A stretch of 64,000 nucleotides of DNA. Origin: Branchipolynoe longqiensis (lineage: Eukaryota > Annelida > Polychaeta > Phyllodocida > Polynoidae). A program made the position numbers and the translations under genes. Where the stretch lies: NCBI GenBank assembly GCA_030323885.1, contig CM059187.1:86008614-86072613 (forward strand), given 5' to 3'. The notes under the pieces are model-generated. The model made no database searches. It had not been told where the DNA came from and saw only the letters and a list, made by a program, of their open reading frames with translations. The number at the start of each line of letters is the position of its first letter. Position 1 is the stretch's first letter. Below are positions 51,706-62,736 of the stretch, one piece after another.

Positions 51706-51975
51706 ATGATATGTAAATAGGAGTAGGCTAGACTAGTAATAAGAGTAGAACAAAATAAAATAAAACTAACATAGGCTACTAACCATATCAACCAATTATC
51801 TATCTGCTACTGAAATGCAGGCAATCAAATACCTTATCAGCAGCTACTGTGTGGTAAGATAACACCAACAATACAACTGACCAGCATTGAAAACAAGCCT
51901 GTGTACCTGGGCTGAGATGCTATGGACAGTATAAATACAGCCTCAATAAAAACAAAATTTAAAATTAAAAAGAAA
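51706..51975 (+). mobile_element. LINE-2 3' end, 5'-truncated
   Basis: AGCCTATGATATGTAAATAG through CTATCTGCTACTGAAATGCA, CCTTATCAGCAGCTACTGTG and GACAGTATAAATACAGCCTC to an A-rich end. It is nearly the same as the 3' untranslated region at 53930-54203. Confidence 0.85.
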
Positions 51976-52565
51976 CTAAATTTATACAACATATATATTA
52001 TCTTTCTATATAACGATTGCACAACGAAACACAGATCTGAATTGATTCAAGTTTTTACAATCCTCTAGAAGAGGCCTAATTGCCTATGCCAAAAAATGTC
52101 AGTAAGAGTGACATGTTGGTGCTCGTGGCTTAATTCCATCGACTTCCGCCAGTGGCGCCACTGTCCAACCAGATCCTGCAGTAACACCAGCATGCAGGCA
52201 CCACACAACCCAAACCCAACTATAGGTCGGGAATGCACACAATATTCCATACCATCTTGATCCTTCCACATATTTATATGTGCATAATAGTTATACGTCA
52301 TCTAGATATATACGTCACATAGATATATGTTTCAATGGGTTGAATGAATCAGAGGGGGGACATCTGCTTGTCATTGCTTGAGGGTAGATTGTACAGCAGC
52401 CATGCACTGCAACCCACCACCACCAGGGGTACAGCTAGTCACTGCTCTTCCCCTCGCCAGCTCCCATTGGCTGAGCCCCCCTCCCCCCAGTCCTCAGCCA
52501 ATCATGCACCTCCTCGCCCTGCCGTCATCCATCGCCCTCAAGACCTCTCCTCTACCCACCCACAC
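51976..52565. other. unassigned, upstream of LINE-2
   Basis: The frame leading into the RT domain (from 52378) is unlike RT sequence and belongs to flanking DNA. Nothing else supported. Confidence 0.45.
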
Positions 52566-53800
52566 CAAGCTCATTGAAAAAGTGCTACATAGACACATAA
52601 ATGAACACCTGGAAAAAAACAATATACTAAACGAAAGACAAGGAGGTTTCAGGAAACTGCACTCCACATCTAAAACAATAGCTAACCTAACAAATGACAT
52701 ATTGGCGTCAATGAACCAAAAACAATTAGTTGGAGCAGCCTTCATTGACTTCAGCAAAGCATTCGATACAGTAGACCATAACATACTATTGGAAAAACTA
52801 GAATCCATGGGCATAAAATCCAACACTATGGACTGGATAAAATGTTACCTGAAAGACAGGCAACAGAGAACAAAAATAAACAATACACTATCAGACAACC
52901 AACCTGTCACATGTGGTGTACCCCAAGGGTCAGTGCTAGGGCCACTGCTCTTTATAATCTACATAAACGATCTTGAAAAATGGTTACAAACTGAATGCCT
53001 CCAACTATATGCAGATGACACAGTCATATATGCAAACGGCACCACAGAAGAGGAGGTAATAACTAAACTAAACAAGCTCCTACTAAAACTGGATGAGTGG
53101 TGTGAGTCCAACAAAATAACCATCAACACAAGCAAGTCAAAAACAGTTCTCTTCTCGCATAAACAAATGCCAGAAAGAAAACTACACTGTAAGCTAGGAA
53201 GCCAAACACTAGAAAATGTAGACCATTACAAATACCTAGGCCTTGAGTTGGGACAGCCAACTAAACTACAACCTATGTATAACAAAATTGTCCAAAAGGT
53301 AAACCACAAACTGTGGCTATTTGCAAAGCTAAGAGACTACATGACACAAGAAATGTCAATAAAAAATCTTCAAGGGCATGGTGCTACCCTATTTTGACTA
53401 TGGAGATGTAAACTACATGGGTGCAAAGAAAGAACTTCTAAAAAAAACTGCAAACACTACAGAACAGAGCCCTGAAAATCTGCCTCAGAGTAGACAAGCT
53501 GCACCCCACCTATGACATACACAAAAGAACCAAAGTAAAATTGCTAGAAAATAGGAGAATAATTCATCTGAAAACATTAGCATACAGCTATAGTCAAGAC
53601 AATAAACTCCTAACAAAACCACAAAGGGCAAACTAGAGCAAATAATGCGCCCACTACTAAAGCAGACCAGAAGCCAAATAAAAGCTCACGAGAGAAGCAC
53701 GCTAGAAATGGCTGCCAAGGTGTGGAATGCCCAAACAGTAAAGGAACGACAAATTCCTGACCTAAAAACATACAAAAAATATCTGTGCAAAATAAGCTAG
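52566..53800 (+). pseudogene. LINE-2 reverse transcriptase fragment (Jockey/CR1/L2-type)
   Basis: Encodes the RT that makes cDNA at the target site in non-LTR retrotransposition. It starts inside the domain at LIEKVLHRHINEHLEK; QGGFRKLHST, AAFIDFSKAFDTVDHN and GVPQGSVLGPLLFIIYIND follow. The catalytic YADD is present in LQLYADDTVIYANG, then NTSKSKTVLF and YKYLGLEL. The endonuclease half is missing. Frame 1 stops at 53397; sequence continues after a shift near 53370 (MVLPYFDYGDVNYMG). A second shift follows in an A-run near 53442 (LQNRALKICLRVDKLHPTY), then the closing block LEMAAKVWNAQTV to TAG at 53798-53800, with at least one in-frame stop. The WN...L..YK C-terminus fits the CR1/L2/Jockey group; the exact clade needs a tree. 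Confidence 0.85.
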
Positions 53801-54222
53801 GAACCCCCAACTAAGCTGCACCGCAAAGGGGCAGGTGATACATGTCACGGCCCCCACCAGCGAGACGCCCAATGGAAGGTAGCCATACCAAAAGCACCCA
53901 GATAACACCACCTCACAGCTGCGTACAAGCCTATGATATGTAAATTAGGAGTAAGGCTAGTCTAGAAATAAGAGTAGAAAAAATAAAGCACATATATGCC
54001 AAGAAAATCAAAAAAATTAACATAGACTACTTTAGTACTAACCAGACCAACCAACTATCTATCTGCTACTGAAATACAGGCAATCAAATACCTTATCAGC
54101 AGCTACTGTGTGATAAGACAACACCAACACTACAGCTGGCCAGCATTGAAAACAAGCCTGAATACCCAGGCTTATATGCTATGGACAGTATAAATACAGC
54201 CTCAAAAAAAAAAAAAAAAAAA
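52566..54222 (+). mobile_element. LINE-2, 5'-truncated non-LTR retrotransposon with poly(A)
   Basis: About 1.65 kb: RT domain to C-terminus (52566-53800), a 3' untranslated region of about 400 bp, and a 19-A tail (54204-54222). Truncated 3' ends at 3.7, 22.8 and 51.8 kb show a family with repeated insertion. Target duplication not found. Confidence 0.85.
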
Positions 54223-54229
54223 GGTGAAA

Positions 54230-54336
54230 CCGACACCAAATCAAAAATACAGCAATTATTTATTCTAATAAATAACGTCTAATACCAACAAATAAATGTT
54301 CCCATTGTTTTATTTACCTTTATCTTTCTGATTATT
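54230..54336. other. AT-rich spacer
   Basis: ATAAATAACG / AATAAATG words only. Confidence 0.4.
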
Positions 54337-54506
54337 GCATCATCTTTTTGATTATTGCATCATCTTTTTGATTATTGCATCATCTTGTTGATTATTGCAT
54401 CATCTTTTTGATTATTGCATCATCTTGTTGATTATTGTAGCATCTTGTTGATTATTGCATCATCTTGTTGATTATTGCATCATCTTGTTGATTATTGTAT
54501 CATCCT
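54337..54506. repeat. 20-bp tandem repeat (CATCTTTTTGATTATTGCAT)
   Basis: Eight to nine head-to-tail units with T/G alternation at one position (CATCTTTTTG / CATCTTGTTG). There are no spacers, so it is not a CRISPR array. Confidence 0.95.
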
Positions 54507-54749
54507 TATGCCAGACACTCTTTCGTTTAACACCTCCTAAACACACAATAACAGGCCTGTGTGTAGATGATGTTCCCTGTGGATCGGAATTAAGTTATGT
54601 TTTGGTTGTTGTTTACTCCAATTCTGCTTTCTCATTCTCGGGGACCGTACTAGCATGTGCAATATAGTTTCGTATCCAAAATGGAGAAATAATAAAATAT
54701 ATAAAACATATATATAAATATATAAAACATGTCACATAAATGTTGATTA

Positions 54750-54925
54750 CCTATGTGCTGCATAAGCCATAAGATGGGTATAATTATCCAAAATCTGGAT
54801 TAACTCTGAAGTCATCTATTGTTCATGACTAAATAACACTACACCAGTCATCGACTCGTCAGGCCTGACTCCTTCAGCTGGAATGGTGGCGCCACCTTGC
54901 AGCGCCTGCCTTGCTAACCGCCACC
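54750..54925. repeat. dispersed repeat, copy 1
   Basis: TATAATTATCCAAAATCTGG, ACACTACACCAGTCATCGAC, CGTCAGGCCTGACTCC and GGTGGCGCCACCT recur in diverged form at 61860-62040. Class unknown. Confidence 0.55.
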
Positions 54926-55814
54926 TCATCACATCTGAACCAGTCTCACCCCACTGCATTGCCTGAGTAATCCTGGGTGATCATTTCCTGATATCTGATA
55001 GTGACACCTTATTTGTTATGTATATGTATATGTATAGGGAATAATCGTTATGAAAATCAACACACGTTTCAGTTACCCATAGAGTATCACCAACTGTCAG
55101 GCAGTCCAGAAAGAAAGGTAAATTACTGATGTAATGATACCTTTGTTTTCTCCCGCTTCTCCACATACCCTGGCAGCCACCACACCACTCATGTTGACGC
55201 ACTGTATTTATTCCCCCGTAAGCCAATACCTTTGTGGTGCAATCTACGGCTGGCAGCTGTAGTGATTTCATATTAGCCTGCCTACACAACTACAGCTGTC
55301 AGCCGACGAATTTACAATATGTCAGAAACAAACGGCCTTAACAATCAAGGCAGTTCAGCACACATGTGGAACTGACATTTAATGCAGGTTATATTCAAGT
55401 TTGATGATTCTTATCCGACAGTACAGTTTAATAGTGGCATAATTAAATAAGGAAGACAGAGAGATGATAGTCGGTATGAGTTGTATTATCTTGCTAGAGA
55501 AACTAATGCCCCTTGCCTGAAATATAAAAATGTCAGCGGTACAGTGAGTATGGGTTGTGCGACTGTTTGCCGTGTGAGCGGTCAGGTGGCGCCACAGGCA
55601 GACCTGAGGTTGTGGTAGGTTACACGAGTAGATGACTTAGTTCAGACTCCAGCAGCCGATGACTGAGGAGGGAGTAAGGGCTGAGGAGCAGGTGGAAGCT
55701 TCCGGCCTTATTATACTCATATAATGCTTATACAGCATATATATATATATATATATATATTATGATGCAATCTGAAATATAGACCCAGTTGAATGTTTAT
55801 AAACATCGTGTATG
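54926..55814. other. unassigned with TA tract
   Basis: TA microsatellite at 55738-55761. A GGTGGCGCCACAGGCAGACC word near 55587 echoes the 54.9-kb repeat. No gene. Confidence 0.4.
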
Positions 55815-56512
55815 CGTGAGCAGCTTGGCTGCAGAACCAAGGCACATTGCCATTGAGTTTGCAGATATGCGCAGTGCAAAATGTCAGTTTTATTCAGAAT
55901 TAATAGAAATACAGAAGACTAAGCATATAAATTTAATATAATCTGTTTGGTAAACATTTGATCTGTGTGTGTGCCAAGCGGTTTGTTTCTAAGTTGTGGA
56001 GTTTTAGAGATATTTCACTTTTTCTGTATGAAGATTGCTCATGGCCATTGACAATGCATTGAGTTTGCTGGTATGCACAATGAAAAAGGTCAGTTTTATT
56101 CAAAATTAATAGAAATGCAGAAGAGTTGGCATATCAATTTAATATAATCTGTTCATTAAGCATTTGATTTGTTTGTGTGCCAAGCGGTTTATTTTTACGT
56201 TGTGCAGTTATAGAAATATTTCACCTTTTCTGTGTGAAGATTGCTCACAGCCATTGACAATGCATTGAGATTGCCGGTACATGCAGTGAAAAACGTCAGT
56301 TTTATTCCAAATTAATAGAAGTACAGAAGATTAAGCATACCATTTTAATATAATCTGTTTGTTAAACATTTAATCTGTTTGTGTGCCAGGCTATTTCTTT
56401 CTAAGTTGTGTGGTTTTAGAGATATTTCACTTTGTCTGTATGAAGATTGCTCACTGGCATTAAGTTTGCAGTGTGACAGGATGTTGTCCTGCAGCCAAGC
56501 TGCATGCTCACT
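55815..56512. mobile_element. TIR element with three 206-bp internal units
   Basis: Left GTGAGCAGCTTGGCTGCAG and right inverse CTGCAGCCAAGCTGCATGCT. Between them three tandem units have GTCAGTTTTATTC at 55883, 56089 and 56295 (period 206). They share TTTAATATAATCTGTT, GTGTGCCAAGCGGTTT and TATGAAGATTGCTCA. Non-coding; no sure target duplication. Confidence 0.7.
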
Positions 56513-56631
56513 GACCTAAATACCTATGCTGACGTCATATGAAATAGGTCTTTAGAGGACCTCCTTATTTGTCTAGTTGAAACAGCATATCTATATATGG
56601 CCTTGGCATGCGGTGTTTCACGTCTAATTAA

Positions 56632-56954
56632 GTTGGTTGGTAGTTGGAGTTTTAAGTCCAGGCAACATCTTAGGTCATATCAGGATGGGTATCGACGTGT
56701 GAAAGTACACGCTCATGGCGACTTTATAGTGCTTCCCCACTGGGAGACCAGGCCACCAGCACCATGACCTGACATCCCACTTGGTCACATTATCCTGACA
56801 CCGAGCTAACCAGTCCTTGCCATATCCTAATAATGCCGGGCACCTGGCTAGGAAACGACAAGCATCAATTGTGTACATCATTGGTTTGACTCGGCCGGGA
56901 ATTCCTTCCACACGGGAGGCCTGCGCTCTACCGATTCGCCTACCGCGTCCAGTA
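56632..56954 (-). repeat. SINE-1, full-length, with TSD
   Basis: Complete SINE on the minus strand, from the tail (GGAGTTTTAAGTCCAGGCAA) to the head (inverse box B GGCCGGGAATTCCTTCC, inverse box A CTCTACCGATTCGCCTACCG). The 13-bp duplication CACGTCTAATTAA lies at 56619-56631 and 56955-56967. This copy fixes both family ends. Confidence 0.88.
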
Positions 56955-56967
56955 CACGTCTAATTAA

Positions 56968-57877
56968 AGATGACGGATGCAATGCCAAACGGGACAGCAT
57001 CTGTCCTGTTAAGGGCACCCCCTGCCTCCGGTTGACTGACGCATGCGCCGTAGTAACCTTTTACTGGACGGCCTGACCGGTGGCGCCAGCATGGCGGCGG
57101 CGTATTGGTGAATTACTATCCGGATAAGGAAAAACCAGGGTCCGGCGTTCCGTCCGGCAAAATAAAGGTTAGAGGTGCCGCTCCTAAGAACACCTCCACC
57201 GTGTGTTCACCAATGCTGCAAGGCAATTCAGGAACCTCCCTCGACGTGAGCTGCTCTTAAAGGTTCGAGCTCTAGCTGGTCTTACATTATAAGTCGCCAT
57301 TTAGGTGTAGTCTGAGCCTTCTGTGCACACTGGCATGGGCATGCTTCATATTGTCCTCTGTCCGTATGATATATGTTAGACGTATTTGATATTTATTACG
57401 CCCTCGGGGCTGATCGGGGAGGCCGCGTTCCATGTTCTCTGCCATTCAACTGGCACTACTTTCTATATACTTCCTCTATACTCTTTATATGAGCTAGTCC
57501 CGACTCTTGACATAGAGTTGGGACAAGAAGCCATAACATCAAATAAACTTCGCATTGTATTTACCACTAAAAAGTCCAGCACAGTCAATGTAAATCATTA
57601 CCATAATGATTAATACATCGTAAATCATTAATAAATAATAATATTTTATTAACAAATATGTTGGAATTGTTTTTTGGGGCTTTCTTTCAGTAAACGCTAT
57701 TTTAAATGTGCCTTTTCTGGGGTTATATCGGTTTTAAAAAAATGGAGAACAAAATAATCTTCATGTTTTGTTGATAAAGTTATTTAATCTATGCAAAATA
57801 AACCATGACAAATTGACATTTTTCAGAAATAAAAAACGCAACATTAAAGTGGCATAATTAGTGATATCTACCATGGT
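56968..57877. other. unassigned, CpG-rich then AT-rich
   Basis: A G+C-rich part (57000-57240) with GACCGGTGGCGCCAGCATGG, then AT-rich DNA. Short frames only, none with a domain. Confidence 0.4.
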
Positions 57878-57889
57878 ATTTCCACCATT

Positions 57890-58193
57890 GGGTATACAGT
57901 TATTGCAGGTATTGACAGAACCGAATGCTAAGGGAGCAAACCCTAAACAGAAAACCATGTCACTGTGGCAGCCTTAAGGCCGGTTGATGTATGGAACTCC
58001 CAACATCTCCTGACCAGCCACTGCAGGGGCAGAAACCTCTATTTGCTCCCCGAGAGAGTGCTGCTGGTAGCTTGTAAAAGCCAGCAGCACTTCAACACTT
58101 TTGCAGGCAGCTTAATGTACAGTGCAGTCAAGTAATGAAAGCAGTCTTTGTCGCATCGCGACCAACAGCATGATGATGATGATGATGATGATG
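57890..58193 (+). mobile_element. LINE-1 internal-deletion derivative, shortest, with TSD
   Basis: Part of the 5' module (TTGCAGGTATTGACAGAACC ... CTTTTGCAGGCAGCTTAATG) joins the last 60 bp of the LINE-1 3' end (GCAGTCAAGTAATGAAAGCA) and a long GAT tail. The 12-bp duplication ATTTCCACCATT is at 57878-57889 and 58194-58205. Practically all coding sequence has been lost, leaving a SINE-like unit that still moved as one piece. Confidence 0.88.
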
Positions 58194-58205
58194 ATTTCCA
58201 CCATT

Positions 58206-58500
58206 AATGGTGCATGATTCAGTTATCGCGGAGTGATATCAAACTCGTCACGGCCGCTACCTGGCTACAATTGGTGTGGTATCAATCCGCGATAGGTGCC
58301 CGCTATAAAGTATAACCCTAGTGGTGGAAAGACCGTGTTAAATATATTTCCTCACAAGGCCGCACCGACATAGGGTTTGTAAGTAGATTCCTGTGTTGTG
58401 AACATAGGCACTGTCATCCGAATATCCGTCATGCGCCGGGCTTTAATTAGTGAACATCAGACGGGTGGACGACGTGTGGGGACCGTGCTCTCTGACGGAC
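58206..58500. other. unassigned
   Basis: TATCGCGGAGTGATATC and ATCAATCCGCGATAGG are roughly complementary words around 58220-58295. No further support for an element. Confidence 0.35.
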
Positions 58501-58514
58501 GCACCGACCGGAGA

Positions 58515-59330
58515 CGCGGGGGGGGGGGGGGGTGGCGGCAGGCTGGTGGGTGTGTGTGTGTGGGGGGGGGGGGGGGCTGGTGGTGAACGCGGCGGGACGG
58601 ACAGGCGGGGGAGGGCGGGGGGTGAGAAGAAGGAGGAGGCCGGTGAGGTGTGGGTGAGGGAAGGGATGTTGCGGGAGGGGGGGGGGGGGGGGGGGGGGGG
58701 AGGGGAGTAGTGTCGGGTAGGGTAAGGGGCGCGGCTGGGCAGGGGGATGCTGGGCGGGTGATGGGTGGTGCAGGGCTGGTGATGGCTGGTGTCAACAGGT
58801 GGACGAGAGGGCGGGTGCTTGGCGGGTGATGGGTGGTGCTGGGCGGGTGATGGGTGGTGTCGATGGGTGGACGAGAGGGCGGGTGATGGGTGTTGTCGCC
58901 GGGTGGGTGAGGGGGGTAGGAAGGGTGTCGAGCGGAAGGCGGGGTTGGGCGAGCGGAGGGGGGGGGGGGGGGCGGGGACCGGTGCTTGTGAGGCCGGGCG
59001 GTGGTGAGTGGGAGTCCTTGTGCTGGTTAGCGACGCCAGGTAGGAGAGGTAGTATCGAGCGGTGCCTGGTAGGCAGGGTCGTGTTAGTTAGGGGCTGGGG
59101 GGGGGGGGCGCTGCCGGAAGGACAGGAGGTTGGAGGGGGGTGGAGGGAGGTGGAGGGGGGACGGTGCCGGGGGAGCGTGTCGGATCGGCGGGAGGGTGTT
59201 GGGAGAGGGGGAAGTGTCGGGTGGGCGGGAGGGGGGAGGGGAATGGGGTAGGAGGGGGGAGGGGGGAGGGTGGGTGTCGGGCGGAGAAAGTGGGGGGAAT
59301 GCGGGGGAACGCGATGTCGGGCAGACTCCG
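58515..59330. repeat. G-rich degenerate array with long G-runs
   Basis: GGGTGGTG / GGGCGGGTGATGGGTGGTG units (about 58740-58900) plus G-runs at 58518-58533, 58561-58576, 58677-58700 (24 G) and 59098-59109. Pro-rich frames on the minus strand are artefacts. Confidence 0.85.
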
Positions 59331-59575
59331 GCAACGACTGACTCTTCTTAGTCGCCGGCTCCGGCCGTGTGCGTACATCCTCTCCCCCGCCTAAGCCGCT
59401 CCACCGCCCGGCTATTGATCACACAAAGACGCTCCTCTGATTGTGTACGAGCAGCTCGAGTCCAGAGACCAGGTGAAAGGGTACTTAGAGCGGTAATTGG
59501 CCCGGCGGGGTGTGTAAAGTAACACCTCTACCGGAAGCCTGTCAAGCAGGGTCCGACGGGTCGCGTCCGGGGTCG
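59331..59575. other. CpG-rich, non-repetitive segment
   Basis: Unique-looking DNA with GGCTATTGATCACACAAAGA and CTCCTCTGATTGTGTACGAG between two G-rich arrays. A possible regulatory element; no coding evidence. Confidence 0.25.
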
Positions 59576-59870
59576 ACACCAGAGGGAGCGGGGAGAGGGG
59601 AAGGGGGGAAGGGTAAGGGACGAGTAAGGAAGAGGGGGAGGTAGGGAGGAGAAAGGGTGGGGCAGGGTTGGGGATGTGGCAGAGAGGCATAGGGGAGGGG
59701 GGAGGGAGGGGGAAGGAGGGGGAGGGTGAGAGGAGGGAGGAGGGAGGAGGTGGGGGGAGGGTGATGAGGAGGGAGGGTGAGAGGAGGGTGGAGGGAGGAG
59801 GTGGGTGGGAGGGGGATGAGGAGGGAGAGGGAGCGAAGGGTGAGAGAGGGGGGAGCGAGGGGGGATAGAG
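59576..59870. repeat. GGGAGGAGG purine array
   Basis: About 0.3 kb of GGAGGGAGG / GGGTGAGAGGA units, almost all purine on the plus strand. Confidence 0.88.
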
Positions 59871-60029
59871 GGGGTTGGTTCTTCATCAGGTGGTGCCCAC
59901 AGCTATCTGGCTACAAGGGGTAGGAGGGAGGGTGTCGGCTATCTATGTACGCAGGTATTGGGCACAATGAAGACCGAGGTGGACGCCAGTTGTAACTTGT
60001 AAGCAGTTAGCGCTACGTGTGCTACAAAT

Positions 60030-60180
60030 GCCCGAGCTGTCACACATGACAGAGCTGTCACAGAAGACAGCTGTAACAGAGGGCAGAGCTGTTACCGCTG
60101 AGAGTTGTTGCAGATGACAGTTGTTATAGATGGCAGACCTGTTACATATGGCAACTGTCACTGATGACAGATGATATAGA
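60030..60180. repeat. GCTGTNACAGANGACA short tandem repeat
   Basis: Seven or so degenerate units of about 20 bp built on GAGCTGTCACAGAAGACAGC / GGCAGACCTGTTACATATGG. Each contains GACAG...CTGT inverted words. Confidence 0.7.
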
Positions 60181-60220
60181 TGGAAAAACGCCATATATAT
60201 ATATAATAGATATCATATAT

Positions 60221-60915
60221 TTGGTATGCAGGTATTGCAGGTATAGCAATACCTCAGTGAGTGGACACCCCTGCCCTGCAGAGTTGTAAACCACTGCCTT
60301 GTGGTACAGGTTCTTGACAGAACTGAAGGCTAAGGGAGCAAACCCTAAACAGAAAACCATGTCACTGTGGCAGCATTAAGGGCGGTTGATGTATGGAACT
60401 CCCAACATCTCCCGACAAGCCACTGCAGGGACAAATAGTTTTGTGCCTCTCCGGACATGTTCTTGACAGTGTGAAACCTCTATGTGCTCCCCAAGAGAGT
60501 GCCGCTGGTAACTTGCAAAAGCCAGCAGCACTTCAACACAGGCAGCTTTCATGAAATGTAACCTGGAAGGACAAAGTGACAAATAAGGAAATACTCGAAT
60601 GGACGGGGCTGCCCTCCATGGAATATCTTCTGATCAAAAAGAATATCCGATGGACTGGACACCTCATGAGGATGTCATCAGACAGGCTACCAAAGCAGAT
60701 CCTCTATTCTCAACTGTCTTCTGGTTACAGAAAGAGAGGGCGCCCTCGTCTCCGGTTCAAGGATACCATCAAGAGAAACCTGAAGCTGAGAGACATTAAG
60801 ACCGACTCATGGATGCAACTGTCACAGCAGAGAGCTAAATGGAGAGCGGCAGTCAAGTAATGAAAGCAGTCTTTGTCGCATCACAACTAACAGCATGATG
60901 ATGATGATGATGATG
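60221..60915 (+). mobile_element. LINE-1 derivative retaining the RT C-terminal end, with TSD
   Basis: The longest copy of the family: complete 5' module (60221-60558), then TAACCTGGAAGGACAAAGTG and the 3' coding end, 3' sequence and GAT tail. The duplication AGATATCATATAT / AGATATCATAAAT (one mismatch) is at 60208-60220 and 60916-60928. It shows the order in which the shorter copies lost sequence. Confidence 0.88.
60576..60860 (+). pseudogene. LINE-1 RT C-terminal fragment
   Basis: About 94 codons of the C-terminal region found in many invertebrate and fish non-LTR RT proteins. Blocks: VTNKEILEWTGLPSMEYLL-like start (MTNKEILEWTGLPSMEYLL), IRWTGHLMRMSSDRLPKQIL, then SGYRKRGRPRLRFKDTIKR, DIKTDSWMQLSQQRAKWRA, stop after AAVK. 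The catalytic palm (YADD) is not included, so it is inactive. The frame is open because only the end of the ORF survives. It resembles RT C-termini of the I/Nimb/Jockey assemblage; the clade is not settled. Confidence 0.8.
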
Positions 60916-60928
60916 AGATATCATAAAT

Positions 60929-61859
60929 ATGCAACCATAAGGAATTATTCAGTTTCTGGACAGATGTATGCGGTAGGCACTACAAATTACAATTCGACAT
61001 CCCTTGCCTATTTTAATCACTATTTTAAGCTATTTTATGCAGAAGAATCTGCCAAATTGGCTAAATTAGGCAGCATATTTTATACACACAAAAATGTTTA
61101 TATGCCAGAAACAAATGCCAGCATCCGATATAGTCAAATAGCGTGCTGCTTAAATTAAATCCCGAAAGTACTGATTTCGCCAATAAACCACAAACAAGCC
61201 TACACCGTTTTGGAAAGCACATTTGAGAATGTGATTTTTTTTTTTACTAAAGTGTATTTTACTCATCGACTAATATCTCTTGTCAGCAGCAGAGCACTTG
61301 TCTTTCGGCTGTACAGTATAATTCCTTGATACATATATGAAACTACTATCAGTTGTAATACTAACTGCATTCAAATCCTGTTTGATACTAAAATATTATA
61401 CATTTTATAAATGAAATATCAGCTGTAGTAGTAACTGTGTACAATTCCAGTCCAATAAAAGTACCATGCATTCAGTGAATATGTCTTGCATGGTTTTAGA
61501 ATTGTCTTTAAACACTTTTTTCCTTCTTTCCTTTTTTTGTAAAGAAATATACCAAAATATATATACCTATTTTCAAATACATGCACAGTACGTATGCAAA
61601 TCAGTGGATCTAATCACAATTAATATGCTGATATCATGTAAATACCAACACTGATTTGCCGATAAATGTAAGTCATTATATACTGAAGGATATGGTATGA
61701 TGGTGACAGGAACACTAGATGTCAATGTGTATGATGTTAATTTTTGCAATACTGTTTGAGTCATTTAAGTAGTAATTGTTAGTTCTTTGTATTGTATGAT
61801 TTGATGAATGAATGTCATAGATATATATTTATACAGATCATATGTGTGTGTGTGCTGAA
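60929..61859. other. AT-rich unassigned stretch
   Basis: No repeat partner, domain or structure seen; an 87-codon frame running off the GAT tail has no recognised similarity. Confidence 0.45.
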
Positions 61860-62040
61860 TAAGCAATTACACAAACATAATTATCCGGAAACCGATTATC
61901 AATGAACTAATGGTCATATCAAAAGAACTCACTAGTTAACACTCCTCCAGTCATCTACTGGTCAGGCCTTCTACCTCGCCTGATGGCGCCACCTGCCGCG
62001 TCTTCCTCAACTGTCTCTGTGTCACGGCTGTACCACTCGC
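61860..62040. repeat. dispersed repeat, copy 2
   Basis: ATAATTATCCGGAAACCGAT, AACACTCCTCCAGTCATCTA, TGGTCAGGCCTTC and GATGGCGCCACCTGCCG align in order with 54750-54925. Confidence 0.55.
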
Positions 62041-62229
62041 TTCAAAATGTTATCTGCGACCAATGACATGTAACATGCACAGGTGTTATAAGGCAAAGAC
62101 ATCAAGAGGGCATATGTGTATAATCTCTAATAAATAATATAAACACATGTTTGTTAAAATAATCAGCTTTTCTTTTCTTTTCAGCACGGTATGCGGTCTG
62201 CCGGCGCCGGCCTGCAGACCGCTCTTGTC

Positions 62230-62576
62230 AGCTGCATAGTCCGATGCTTTTGAATTTTTTTACATTTTCTGAGATACATACATTATGCTAATCATTATAG
62301 TCTAGTTTAGTTTAGTTTAAAGTAATTTACCTTTTAAATGGCTAACTTTGGAGATATTGGACGTCAACACTTGCCAAATTAATTTTGGCAAGCATGCCAA
62401 AACCCTGGCACCATAGACTTCAGTAGTAACAGGTTCTATTAAATTGACTATGACAACCTTTTATGCAGCAAAACATGCTTAATAAGCGCACCAGTAACAA
62501 AGTTGAATACGTAGAATTATGTCTATATAAGTGTTTTGGTTTTGAAAATTTGATGTTTTCATCGGACTATGCAACT
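62230..62576. mobile_element. TTAA-type MITE (right TTAA only)
   Basis: AGCTGCATAGTCCGATGCTT to the inverse TCATCGGACTATGCAACT, with TTAA at 62577-62580. The left flank reads TTGTC instead of TTAA. Interior TTTTGGCAAGCATGCCAAAA. Confidence 0.82.
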
Positions 62577-62736
62577 TTAAAGACTGCATTATTGCAGCTG
62601 GCATCCACTGTCTGTTAATTATGTGTCGGTGGGAATGGCGGGAGTTGAAGTGATGGTGCCAGTTATGGTGCGTCTTAATTAATGGCTTTGGGGTCTTCTT
62701 CGGAGTAGGCCTGGTACTAGTTTCAGTGTGCGTTAA
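62577..62736. other. spacer between two MITEs
   Basis: Unique sequence with GTGCGTCTTAATTAATGGC; nothing called. Confidence 0.4.

Noticed and set aside
52378..52565. N-terminal 60 codons of the open frame entering the LINE-2 RT
   Set aside because: No RT similarity until LIEKVL; it is flanking DNA fused by chance to a 5'-truncated LINE.
54337..54506. CRISPR-like array
   Set aside because: Repeats are directly adjacent without spacers; host is a eukaryote.
60895..61158. 87-codon frame starting in the GAT tail
   Set aside because: The ATG comes from the LINE-1 microsatellite tail and the rest is AT-rich unique DNA without similarity.
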